Shown in pieces: positions 1 to 5,578 of a stretch of DNA of 5,691 nt. Below the pieces are notes generated by a model. It did no database searches. It saw only the letters and a list, made by a program, of their open reading frames with translations, and was not told the origin of the DNA. This DNA is from Candidatus Omnitrophota bacterium (lineage in GTDB: Bacteria; Omnitrophota; Gorgyraeia; Gorgyraeales; Gorgyraeaceae), in contig JAPLMC010000056.1 in NCBI GenBank assembly GCA_026387215.1, positions 4,598 to 10,288 of the forward strand, given 5' to 3'. The first letter of the stretch is position 1; each line of letters starts with the position of its first letter. The position numbers and the translations under genes are program-made.

Positions 1-2145
1 AAGAGCCAAGTCTCCTTCACTTGTAGCAGGTCCGTCTGCTATCACATCCCCAGCTTTTATTTTATCTCCAAGATTAACAACAGGTCTTTGATTTACAGAT
101 GTATTAGCGTTGCTTCTTGAGAATTTCCTTAATTTATACACAATACTGTTATTCATAACCACTTCGTCAGACTGTACGCTTGTGATCTTGCCATCTGATT
201 TTGCTACAACCACTGCACCGGAATCCATTGCAACTTTCTTTTCTAGGCCTGTGCCAACAAGAGGGCTTTCTGTAAATAGCAAGGGAACTGCCTGGCGTTG
301 CATATTCGAACCCATAAGAGCTCTATTAGCGTCATCATGCTCTAAGAAAGGTATCAAACCTGCTGCGATACTTACAAGTTGCTTAGGAGATACATCCATA
401 TAATCTATCTTATTTGGTTGAACAAGAGGAAAATCTCCTTTGCTCCTGCAAGAAACCCTGTCATCTGTAAAATGCCCATCTTTATCTACTTTTGCGTTTG
501 CCTGAGCTACTATATATTTATCCTCAACATCGGCAGTTAAATATTCAATTTTGTTAGTGACTTTTCCATTTTCAACCTTCCTGTAAGGCGTCTCTATAAA
601 ACCTAATTTATTTATTCTTGCATAAGTACTTAAAGAAGCGATGAGTCCTATGTTTGGGCCTTCAGGAGTTTCGATAGGGCATATTCTTCCATAATGCGAA
701 TGGTGCACGTCTCTTACTTCAAAACCAGCTCTTTCTCTGGATAAACCACCAGGTCCTAATGCGCTTAAACGCCTTTTGTGAGTCATCTCAGCTAGGGGAT
801 TCGTCTGGTCCATAAATTGCGAAAGCTGGCTTCTTCCAAAGAAATCCTTTATGACGCTTGAAACCACTTTGGAATTTATTAGATGATACGGCATCATTGT
901 GTCAATGTCGTATATAGCCATACGATCCTTACAAAAACGCTCCATTCTCGCAAGGCCTATCCTAAACTGCTCAGCAAGAAGCTCTCCTACTGTCCTGACC
1001 CTGCGATTTCCAAGATGGTCTATGTCATCCACTTCACCTTCGCCATTTTTCAGGTCCAATAGATATCTGACTACATTTACGATTGTTTCTTTATCCAAGA
1101 TTTTTTTCTCTAGAGAAAGATTCATTCCAAGTTTTCTGTTTAATATATGTCGCCCTACTTTATCAAGGTCATACCTGCGTTTATCAAAAAATAACTTATC
1201 TAGGAAATTCTTTGCACTTTCAAATGTCAAAGGGTCGCCTGGTCTGAGTTTTTTATAAATATCCAAAAGCGCTTCTTCTCTGGTTTTAGTATGGTCTCTT
1301 TCAAGAGTGTTGGCAATCTCCTGCACTGTATCCCTGAACACCTCCAAATAACGCACACCGCTGTCCCAGAGTATTTCTATGATTTTGTCGTCTAGTTTAC
1401 CGTTGCCTGCCAAAAGAACTTCTCCTGTCTCCGGGTGTTTTATATCCCTGACCGCCACCCTGCCGGCATATTTCATGAGAGACGCCTTCCTGAGAGGCTT
1501 TACTCTTTCCACTCCTGTAAAAAGTTTCATTATTTCTTCATTTGTCTCATAACCAAGAGCTCTTAGCAAAATAGTAGCTAGGACTTTTTTGCGTCTGTCA
1601 ATAAATACATAAAGAACGTCATTTGCATCAAATTCAAATTCTAACCACGACCCCCTGGAAGGTATAATCCTGCCAGAGTATATTTTCTTGCCTGAGATAT
1701 GCGGCGTCTCTTCAAAAGATACTCCGGGAGATCTGTGCAGCTGGCTAACCACAACTCTCTCGTCTCCGTTTATAATAAAAGTGCCTGTGTCTGTCATTAA
1801 CGGAAGATCTCCGAGATAAACTTCTTGCTCTTTAGTGTCCTTTTTTGATTTAAGCCTTATTTTTATCTTCAGAGGAACTGCGTAGCTTACCGCCCTTTTC
1901 TGGCATTCTAATTTATCATACTTAGGCTTGCCCATGAAATAAGATACAAATTCCAGCTTATAATTTCCATCGTTGCTCTCTATCGGAAATATCTCTTCAA
2001 ACACGCCTTGCAGCCCTTCTGATTTTCTTTTAGCTTTAGAAACACCCATCTGTACAAATTGTTTGTAAGAGTCTGTCTGCAATTCTAATAAATACGGGAT
2101 ATCAACTATTTCTTTCAACCTTGCAAAATTCTTTCTATTTGGCAT
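1..2145 (-). CDS. rpoB: RNA polymerase beta subunit, N-terminal 715 codons (3' end outside window)
   Basis: Beta subunit of the core RNA polymerase, which forms with beta' the catalytic cleft for RNA synthesis. The frame is open from ATG 2145 to the left edge, giving 715 residues of a protein that is usually about 1,100-1,350 long. Visible family signatures are HRSPGV (137-142), RGSWLEFEFD (164-173), IDRRKK (182-187), and the rifampicin-binding segment at 437-463 (bases 757-837) with SQLSQFMDQ and THKRRLSALGP. D446, H456 and S461 align with E. coli D516, H526 and S531 with a constant offset of 70, so the usual resistance positions are wild type. IETPEGPNIGL follows. The start is supported by an AGAAGG ribosome site five bases upstream (2151-2156). 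No frameshift is seen. It follows rplL after a 106-base gap holding a large hairpin; rpoC presumably lies beyond the left edge. Confidence 0.98.
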   Translation of the reverse strand, partial: MPNRKNFARLKEIVDIPYLLELQTDSYKQFVQMGVSKAKRKSEGLQGVFEEIFPIESNDGNYKLEFVSYFMGKPKYDKLECQKRAVSYAVPLKIKIRLKSKKDTKEQEVYLGDLPLMTDTGTFIINGDERVVVSQLHRSPGVSFEETPHISGKKIYSGRIIPSRGSWLEFEFDANDVLYVFIDRRKKVLATILLRALGYETNEEIMKLFTGVERVKPLRKASLMKYAGRVAVRDIKHPETGEVLLAGNGKLDDKIIEILWDSGVRYLEVFRDTVQEIANTLERDHTKTREEALLDIYKKLRPGDPLTFESAKNFLDKLFFDKRRYDLDKVGRHILNRKLGMNLSLEKKILDKETIVNVVRYLLDLKNGEGEVDDIDHLGNRRVRTVGELLAEQFRIGLARMERFCKDRMAIYDIDTMMPYHLINSKVVSSVIKDFFGRSQLSQFMDQTNPLAEMTHKRRLSALGPGGLSRERAGFEVRDVHHSHYGRICPIETPEGPNIGLIASLSTYARINKLGFIETPYRKVENGKVTNKIEYLTADVEDKYIVAQANAKVDKDGHFTDDRVSCRSKGDFPLVQPNKIDYMDVSPKQLVSIAAGLIPFLEHDDANRALMGSNMQRQAVPLLFTESPLVGTGLEKKVAMDSGAVVVAKSDGKITSVQSDEVVMNNSIVYKLRKFSRSNANTSVNQRPVVNLGDKIKAGDVIADGPATSEGDLAL

Positions 2146-2176
2146 TGATACCTTCTTTGTAAATAAGGTTTTAGTA

Positions 2177-2238
2177 TTTAGCGGATAGCGCAAAGCGTAA
2201 ATTTTATATCTGCCATACGCCAAGCGCTATCCGCTAAA
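2177..2238. repeat. Long imperfect inverted repeat in the rplL-rpoB gap
   Basis: The arms 2177-2191 and 2224-2238 pair perfectly over 15 bp (core AGCGGATAGCGC). After a 3x3 internal loop a second 5-bp stem follows (GCGTA 2195-2199 with TACGC 2216-2220), closing a 16-base AT-rich loop. No T-run follows on the minus strand, so it is not a typical intrinsic terminator. The rplL-rpoB gap in E. coli carries an attenuator and an RNase III processing hairpin, so a role in lowering or processing rpoB mRNA is plausible here. A dispersed palindromic repeat that inserted in the gap is equally possible. Confidence 0.8.
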
Positions 2239-2251
2239 ACACGATTTCTGT

Positions 2252-2638
2252 TTACTTCAGTTCTACTTTTGCACCCTGAGCTTCAAGCTTCTTTTTTATA
2301 TCTTCCGCCTCTTCCTTGGCAACGCCTTCTTTAACTGTTTTTGGAGCGCCTTCAACAAGATCTTTTGCTTCTTTTAGGCCAAGGTTTGTTATAGTTCTTA
2401 TTTCCTTGATTACCTGAATCTTATTGCTCCCGGCTGAAGCAAGGACTACTGTAAAAGTTGTCTTTTCTTCTGCAGGTGCGACTGCTCCTGTTGCAACGCC
2501 TGGTGCTGCAACTGCAATCGGGGCCTGGGCTGTTACTCCAAATTTCTCTTCAATGGACTTTACCAGGTTTGATAGCTCTAAAACACTCATTTGTTCAATA
2601 GTACCTATCATGTCTTCAATCTTTTTGTTGTCTGACAT
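2252..2638 (-). CDS. rplL: 50S ribosomal protein L7/L12
   Basis: Stalk protein present as several dimers on L10; it recruits and activates the translational GTPases (EF-Tu, EF-G, IF2). The product is 128 aa, close to the family's usual 120-130. Residues 1-32 form the N-terminal dimerisation helices (MSVLELSNLVKSIEEKFGV). About 38-58 is the flexible Ala/Val/Gly/Pro hinge. From about 59 on is the globular C-terminal domain with TFTVVLASAGSNK, the factor-binding signature GLKEAKDLVEGAP, and an end in AKVELK. The ATG is preceded by a strong AAGGAGG site at 5-base spacing, the best ribosome site in the window, which suits a protein needed in several copies per ribosome. It follows rplJ after a gap that contains heptamer repeats. 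Confidence 0.98.
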   Translation of the reverse strand: MSDNKKIEDMIGTIEQMSVLELSNLVKSIEEKFGVTAQAPIAVAAPGVATGAVAPAEEKTTFTVVLASAGSNKIQVIKEIRTITNLGLKEAKDLVEGAPKTVKEGVAKEEAEDIKKKLEAQGAKVELK

Positions 2639-2643
2639 ATTAC

Positions 2644-2650
2644 CCTCCTT
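2644..2650 (-). promoter_or_regulatory. Strong Shine-Dalgarno site of rplL
   Basis: AAGGAGG read on the minus strand, five bases before the rplL ATG. It is a full anti-SD match, whereas the other genes in the window have only partial matches (for example AGAAGG for rpoB and AAAGGA for rplJ). This fits the higher stoichiometry of L7/L12. Confidence 0.85.
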
Positions 2651-2672
2651 ATAGCTATTTTGTTACAGACCT

Positions 2673-2728
2673 CAAGTTACAGGTAGCACGTTCTTACCTG
2701 TTACTTGTTACCTGTGACTTGTTACTGC
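2673..2728. repeat. Heptamer tandem repeat with an inverted copy, rplJ-rplL gap
   Basis: On the plus strand four TTACYTG-type heptamers follow each other (2694-2700, 2701-2707, 2708-2714, and 2715-2721 as TGACTTG). A degenerate fifth copy, TTACTGC at 2722-2728, overlaps the stop codon and last codons of rplJ. Read as a 14-mer, 2694-2707 and 2708-2721 differ at one base. An inverted copy, CAAGTTACAGGTA (2673-2685), pairs with 2695-2707 over 13 positions with one mismatch, so the patch can also fold as a hairpin with a 9-base loop. It lies between the coding regions and upstream of the rplL ribosome site. Function is unknown. Confidence 0.8.
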
Positions 2729-3252
2729 TTTTCTTTTTTCTCCTTCACTGCGTTCAATGCGTATGCCAATTTACATATAATTCCATTCAAGGAAACTGCT
2801 AGCCCTTGAATAGGTGAATTCAAAACATTTGCAAGTTTTGTCAAAAGCACTTCCCTTGAAGGAAGAGATGCGATAGCGAATATGTCCTGATTTGAAAGGA
2901 TCTCACCACTTGAAAATCCACCGTATATTTTAAAAGGCTCATGATCCTTTGAAAATTTTACAATCATCTTGGATACAATACCAGGGTCGTTTTTGTACAT
3001 AACAATTCCAACTTCGCCCTGTATGAACTCTGTAATTCTATTATTAGAGCTCTCTTTCAGCGCAAGTTTCGCCATTGAATCTTTTACAACCATATACTCG
3101 CCTGCTATTTTTTTTAATTCCTTGCGAAGTTCATTTACATCCTGTGCGCTTAAGCCTTTATAACGGGTAACAATAAGTGTTTCAGCATTGTTTAGGCGAG
3201 ATGTTATTTCTTTTATCATTATTTTTTTAGTTTCTAACGCTACCTTGGCCAT
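2722..3252 (-). CDS. rplJ: 50S ribosomal protein L10
   Basis: Stalk base protein that binds 23S rRNA next to L11 and carries the L7/L12 dimers on its C-terminal helix; in many bacteria the L10-L7/L12 complex also represses its own mRNA. With the ATG at 3252 the product is 176 aa starting MAKVALETKK, a normal length. Visible parts are the RNA-binding N-terminal domain (LIVTRYKGLSAQDVNELRKEL and VVKDSMAKLA), the central LPSREVLLTKLANVL, and the C-terminal helix that holds L7/L12 (from about residue 144 to the Lys/Glu-rich end). The frame continues upstream to a GTG at 3276 (eight extra residues), but the ATG has a good AAAGGA site six bases before it and gives the family N-terminus, so I chose it. 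The stop codon lies in a degenerate heptamer-repeat unit. Confidence 0.96.
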   Translation of the reverse strand: MAKVALETKKIMIKEITSRLNNAETLIVTRYKGLSAQDVNELRKELKKIAGEYMVVKDSMAKLALKESSNNRITEFIQGEVGIVMYKNDPGIVSKMIVKFSKDHEPFKIYGGFSSGEILSNQDIFAIASLPSREVLLTKLANVLNSPIQGLAVSLNGIICKLAYALNAVKEKKEKQ

Positions 3253-3258
3253 ATAAAT

Positions 3259-3264
3259 TCCTTT
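3259..3264 (-). promoter_or_regulatory. Ribosome binding site that fixes the rplJ start
   Basis: AAAGGA on the minus strand, six bases before ATG 3252. It favours this ATG over the upstream in-frame GTG at 3276. Confidence 0.75.
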
Positions 3265-3270
3265 AACCCA

Positions 3271-3295
3271 GTCCACCCTTCAGGTGAGCCAGGAC
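3271..3295 (-). promoter_or_regulatory. Short bulged hairpin in the rplJ leader, possible L10 autoregulatory site
   Basis: In the 49-base gap between rplA and rplJ, CACC (3274-3277) pairs with GGTG (3283-3286) over a 5-base loop, and GTC (3271-3273) pairs with GAC (3293-3295) across a one-sided 6-base bulge. L10 leaders in other bacteria are bulged hairpins just before rplJ, so position and general shape fit. However, the stems are only 4 and 3 bp and I cannot confirm the kink-turn consensus. Confidence 0.3.
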
Positions 3296-3301
3296 ATTGT
3301 A

Positions 3302-4000
3302 TTAAGTTGTACCTAGTTTTGCCAGATCCAGTCTTAGACCAGGCCCCATTGTTGTTGAAACAGATACGTTCTTTATAAATCTGCCTTTTGCAGTCTGTGG
3401 CCTTGATTTATTTATCGCGTTCACAACTGTGTCAATGTTTTCGCAGATTGCTTTTTCTTCAAAAGAAATTTTTCCTACACCTACATTTATATTACCTTGC
3501 TTATCAAGTTTAAATTCTATCTTTCCTGCCTTTGCCTCTTTTACAGCTCTGCCAAGGTCGGTGGTAACGCTACCAGTTTTAGGGTTAGGCATAAGACCTC
3601 TTGGCCCAAGCACCTTACCAAGCTTACCAACATCTCTCATCATGTCAGGCGAACTTATTACGACGTCAAAATCCATCCAGCCAGAACTTATCTTAGCTAT
3701 AAGATCATCTCCTCCAACATATTCTGCGCCTGCTTCTTTAGCTTGATTGGCAGCCTCACCTTTACATAACACCAGCACTCTAACTTTCTTGCCAGAGCCA
3801 TTTGGAAGCATCATGGTCCCTCTTACCATCTGGTCGGATTGCTTAGGGTCTACGCCAAGATTAAATGCCAATTCCACTGTTTCGTCAAATTTTGGATGAG
3901 GTATCTTTTTTAAAATAGCCACGGCTTCCTTAATAATATAGGTTTTTTCAACATCGACTGTCTTTTTGATTTCTTTTTGTCTTTTTGTTAATTTTGCCAT
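3302..4000 (-). CDS. rplA: 50S ribosomal protein L1
   Basis: L1 binds helices 76-78 of 23S rRNA, forms the mobile L1 stalk beside the E site and helps move deacylated tRNA; in E. coli it also represses the rplK-rplA mRNA. The product is 232 aa, the usual length. Signatures are FNLGVDPKQSDQMVRGTMMLPNGSGK (46-71 in two domain I strands), the domain II region with GWMDFDVVISSPDMM (107-121), the highly conserved GKLGKVLGPRGLMPNPKTGSVT segment (125-146, hinge and rRNA-binding face), and a C-terminal STTMGPGLRLD. It starts only six bases after rplK; its ribosome site (GGAG) lies in the last rplK codons, so translation of the two genes is probably coupled. Confidence 0.98.
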   Translation of the reverse strand: MAKLTKRQKEIKKTVDVEKTYIIKEAVAILKKIPHPKFDETVELAFNLGVDPKQSDQMVRGTMMLPNGSGKKVRVLVLCKGEAANQAKEAGAEYVGGDDLIAKISSGWMDFDVVISSPDMMRDVGKLGKVLGPRGLMPNPKTGSVTTDLGRAVKEAKAGKIEFKLDKQGNINVGVGKISFEEKAICENIDTVVNAINKSRPQTAKGRFIKNVSVSTTMGPGLRLDLAKLGTT

Positions 4001-4006
4001 AGTTTA

Positions 4007-4432
4007 TTACTCCACCACGTCTATGCCCATGCTGCGGGCTGTGCCTTCCACTATTTTCATTGCAGCTTCAATCTCTATTGTATTGAGGTCTTTCATCTTA
4101 ATCTGAGCAATCTCTTTTACCTGCGCCTTTGTCACCTTACCCATTTTCTCTTTATTGGGTTGTCCTGAAGCCTTTGCTATTCCGCATGCGCGTTTTAAAA
4201 GCACTGAACACGGAGGACTTTTAATTATAAAAGAAAAAGATCTGTCTTCGAATACGCTTATAACTACAGGTAATGTTAAGCCAGGCCTATCCTTTGTTCT
4301 TTCATTAAAAGATTTGCAGAATTCCATTATATTTACGCCATGCTGGCCTAACGCAGGCCCGACTGGAGGCGCTGGATTAGCTTGAGCTCCAGTAACATAT
4401 AACTTAATCATTGATTTTATTTTTTTCGCCAT
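4007..4432 (-). CDS. rplK: 50S ribosomal protein L11
   Basis: L11 binds the 23S GTPase-associated centre (the thiostrepton site) with L10 and is needed for RelA activation in bacteria that have it. It has 141 aa, the normal length. The N-terminal domain shows ANPAPPVGPALGQHGVNIMEFCK (18-40), with the proline helix that contacts thiostrepton-type drugs, and EDRSFSFIIKSPP (62-74). The C-terminal rRNA-binding domain shows KVTKAQVKEIAQIKM and VEGTARSMGI. Small departures from the usual sequence are TGAQ where PAGK/Q is common at 14-17, and two cysteines where alanine is usual (PPCSVLL, RACGI); both are mild. The ribosome site is a weak AAGGCGG, placed just after a perfect hairpin. Confidence 0.98.
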   Translation of the reverse strand: MAKKIKSMIKLYVTGAQANPAPPVGPALGQHGVNIMEFCKSFNERTKDRPGLTLPVVISVFEDRSFSFIIKSPPCSVLLKRACGIAKASGQPNKEKMGKVTKAQVKEIAQIKMKDLNTIEIEAAMKIVEGTARSMGIDVVE

Positions 4433-4449
4433 ACGGATAACCGCCTTCG

Positions 4450-4483
4450 AATTCCACAGATTGCTTCCGCAATCTGTGGAATT
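4450..4483. repeat. Perfect 15-bp hairpin with a GNRA-type loop before rplK
   Basis: AATTCCACAGATTGC (4450-4464) and its exact reverse complement (4469-4483) enclose four bases. Read on the transcribed minus strand the loop is GGAA closed by C-G, a GNRA tetraloop. The hairpin ends 17 bases before the rplK ATG and sits next to its ribosome site. No T-run follows, so it is not a simple terminator. In E. coli this gap holds the L1 operator, but a perfect straight stem does not look like the L1 site. Its AGATTGCTTC core resembles dispersed intergenic palindromes found in many bacterial genomes, so a repeat element or an RNA processing site is more likely. Confidence 0.85.
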
Positions 4484-4509
4484 GGTTAAGGAATTAATGC
4501 TTCAAAAAT

Positions 4510-5040
4510 CTATACACGTTCTGCCTGCCAATACTCCAGCTCCACTGGCGTTGCGCGACCAAATATGGAGACCATTACTTTTACCTTGCCTTTATTTGGA
4601 TTTACTTCTTCCACTGTCCCGTTGAAATTTATAAAAGGTCCTTCAATTATTTTTATATTATCGCCTTTTTCAAAAATTACTTTAGGCGTAGGTTTTTCTT
4701 TTTTTTCTTCCGTCTGCTTAATTATCTGATTTACTTCGCTTTCCAATAAAGAAACAGGCTTCAACTTTGAGCCTATAAACCCTGTAACACCGGGTATATT
4801 CCTCATGATATACCATATATCATCATTAAGATCCATCTCAACTATCACATAGCCTGGGAAGAATTTTCTTAAGGATATTTTCTTTTTGCCATCTCTTACT
4901 TCTGAAACCTGCTCCGTAGGTATGAGGATCTGAAAAACATTATCTTTTAATACACCTTCCTGTATCTTAGATTCAATGTTGGCTTTTACCCTGTCTTCCT
5001 GCCCTGTCAATGTGTGTATTACGTACCAATTATGACTCAT
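4510..5040 (-). CDS. nusG: Transcription termination/antitermination factor NusG
   Basis: NusG binds the clamp of RNA polymerase, suppresses pausing, and through its KOW domain contacts Rho or ribosomal protein S10. The product is 176 aa, like typical NusG without insertions. The NGN domain covers about residues 1-110 (NWYVIHTLTGQED, LRKFFPGYVIVEMD at 57-70, IPGVTGFIG at 82-90). A charged linker (TEEKKEKPTPK, 110-120) follows. The KOW domain starts near 124 (GDNIKIIEGPF, GTVEEVN, KVKVMVSIFGR) and ends in ELEYWQAERV. It starts 14 bases after the secE stop; the best ribosome site is an AAAGG overlapping that stop at a longish 11-base spacing, so coupling with secE is likely. Confidence 0.98.
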   Translation of the reverse strand: MSHNWYVIHTLTGQEDRVKANIESKIQEGVLKDNVFQILIPTEQVSEVRDGKKKISLRKFFPGYVIVEMDLNDDIWYIMRNIPGVTGFIGSKLKPVSLLESEVNQIIKQTEEKKEKPTPKVIFEKGDNIKIIEGPFINFNGTVEEVNPNKGKVKVMVSIFGRATPVELEYWQAERV

Positions 5041-5054
5041 ATAAAGAACAGCCT

Positions 5055-5251
5055 TTACTTTAATATAAGACCGATGAATCTCGACAACACTATATCCACC
5101 ATACCTATAAACATAGCCAAGAGAAGCGTCGATACTATAACTACTGTTGTGGAGCCGATAAGTTCATCCTTTGTTGACCATGATACTTTCTGCATCTCCA
5201 CTTTTACTTCTGTTATTACTTTGTAAAGTTTTTTGAGGCCCCTCGCAACAT
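5055..5251 (-). CDS. secE: Preprotein translocase subunit SecE, with an apparent -1 frameshift near its 5' end
   Basis: Small essential subunit of the SecYEG inner-membrane channel. Recognised by the amphipathic helix LYKVITEVKVEMQKVSW, the motif KVSWSTKDEL, one membrane segment (about TTVVIVSTLLLAMFIGMVDI) and its place before nusG. The frame that encodes this has no ATG, GTG or TTG between the tRNA and codon GTG 5201, which would cut off the conserved N-terminal helix. ATG 5251 (then TTG CGA GGG GCC TCA AAA AAC) lies in the neighbouring frame. A -1 step at A AAA AAC (5234-5228) joins it to CTT TAC AAA and gives exactly 65 aa, a normal SecE length. Alternatives are an ATT start at 5261 (68 aa), or an A lost from the A-run by sequencing or mutation. 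The 126-aa reading from 5435 is rejected because it crosses the tRNA. The usual proline after W25 is serine. No good ribosome site precedes ATG 5251. The product is sure, the start is not. Confidence 0.85.
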
Positions 5252-5280
5252 CTAATTGAATCGTGGACTGGCTCGGGACT

Positions 5281-5301
5281 AATTTCGCTTTTGGCGAAAT
5301 T
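5281..5301. promoter_or_regulatory. 8-bp hairpin directly after tRNA-Trp
   Basis: AATTTCGC (5281-5288) pairs perfectly with GCGAAATT (5294-5301) over a 5-base loop. It overlaps the final A of the tRNA CCA by one base. There is no T-run after it, so it is more likely an RNA processing or stabilising stem between tRNA and secE than a terminator. It lies about 30 bases before the putative secE ATG. Confidence 0.5.
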
Positions 5302-5377
5302 GGCAGGCCAGGAGGGATTTGAACCCCCAACACGCGGCTTTGGAGACCGCTGCTCTGCCAATTGGAGCTACTGGCCT
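5301..5377 (-). tRNA. tRNA-Trp (anticodon CCA)
   Basis: A complete cloverleaf on the minus strand. The acceptor strand AGGCCAG (5377-5371) pairs with CTGGCCT (5311-5305), followed by discriminator G (5304) and an encoded CCA (5303-5301). The anticodon stem GCGGT/GCCGC encloses loop CTCCAAA with anticodon CCA at 5343-5341. The D-arm has AGCTCCAATTGGCAGAGC and the T-loop carries GGTTCAAATCC. It lies 21 bases after the rpmG stop, with no promoter or terminator between, so it is probably cut out of the operon transcript. A tRNA-Trp gene next to secE-nusG is found in several bacterial groups. Confidence 0.98.
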
Positions 5378-5398
5378 GTGTAGGCCTTCTTAAAAATT

Positions 5399-5548
5399 TT
5401 ATTTCTCCTCTTTGTGCGGCGTTCTTTTCTTGCAAAATTTACAAAACTTCTTTATTTCAAGTCGAGCTGTTTGTTTCTTCTTATTCTTCATACTTGTATA
5501 ATTACGCCTTTTGCATTCTGTACAGGCGATTATTATCAACTCTCGCAT
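5399..5548 (-). CDS. rpmG: 50S ribosomal protein L33, zinc-ribbon form
   Basis: Small 50S protein near the E site. The frame from ATG 5548 to TAA 5399 gives 49 aa starting MRELIIIACTECKRRNYT and ending KKRTPHKEEK, the standard L33 length and pattern. Two CxxC pairs (C9/C12 and C36/C39) mark the zinc-binding form; many bacteria also carry a cysteine-free copy used in zinc shortage. A GGAG site lies five bases before the ATG. It stands 30 bases after tuf and 21 before tRNA-Trp, all on one strand. The gene is short and easily missed, because longer frames on both strands overlap it. Confidence 0.96.
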   Translation of the reverse strand: MRELIIIACTECKRRNYTSMKNKKKQTARLEIKKFCKFCKKRTPHKEEK

Positions 5549-5578
5549 CTTTACTCCACGTTAATAGCTATACTTTTC

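Noticed and set aside
757..837. Rifampicin-resistance mutation in rpoB
   Set aside because: The residues equal to E. coli D516, H526 and S531 are wild type (D446, H456, S461); the DQTNPL variant is common in many phyla.
899..1258. Plus-strand 119-aa frame
   Set aside because: Lies fully inside rpoB on the other strand; Ser/Arg/Leu-rich composition typical of an antisense shadow. The other plus-strand frames are rejected for the same reason.
2673..2728. CRISPR-like array
   Set aside because: Units are only 7 or 14 bases with no spacers between them.
3253..3276. GTG at 3276 as rplJ start (eight extra residues)
   Set aside because: ATG 3252 has a better ribosome site and gives the standard L10 N-terminus.
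4450..4483. Intrinsic terminator after nusG
   Set aside because: The stem is strong but not followed by a T-run on the minus strand; the operon clearly continues. The same holds for the hairpin at 2177-2238.
5164..5361. 65-aa minus-strand frame across the tRNA and secE leader
   Set aside because: Starts inside the tRNA and has no recognisable protein features. Its distal part is the frame in which the putative secE ATG 5251 lies, but upstream of that it is tRNA.
5055..5435. 126-aa minus-strand reading frame with the SecE core at its C-terminus
   Set aside because: Its first part translates the end of rpmG in the wrong frame and the whole tRNA-Trp; only the last 60-70 codons are SecE-like.
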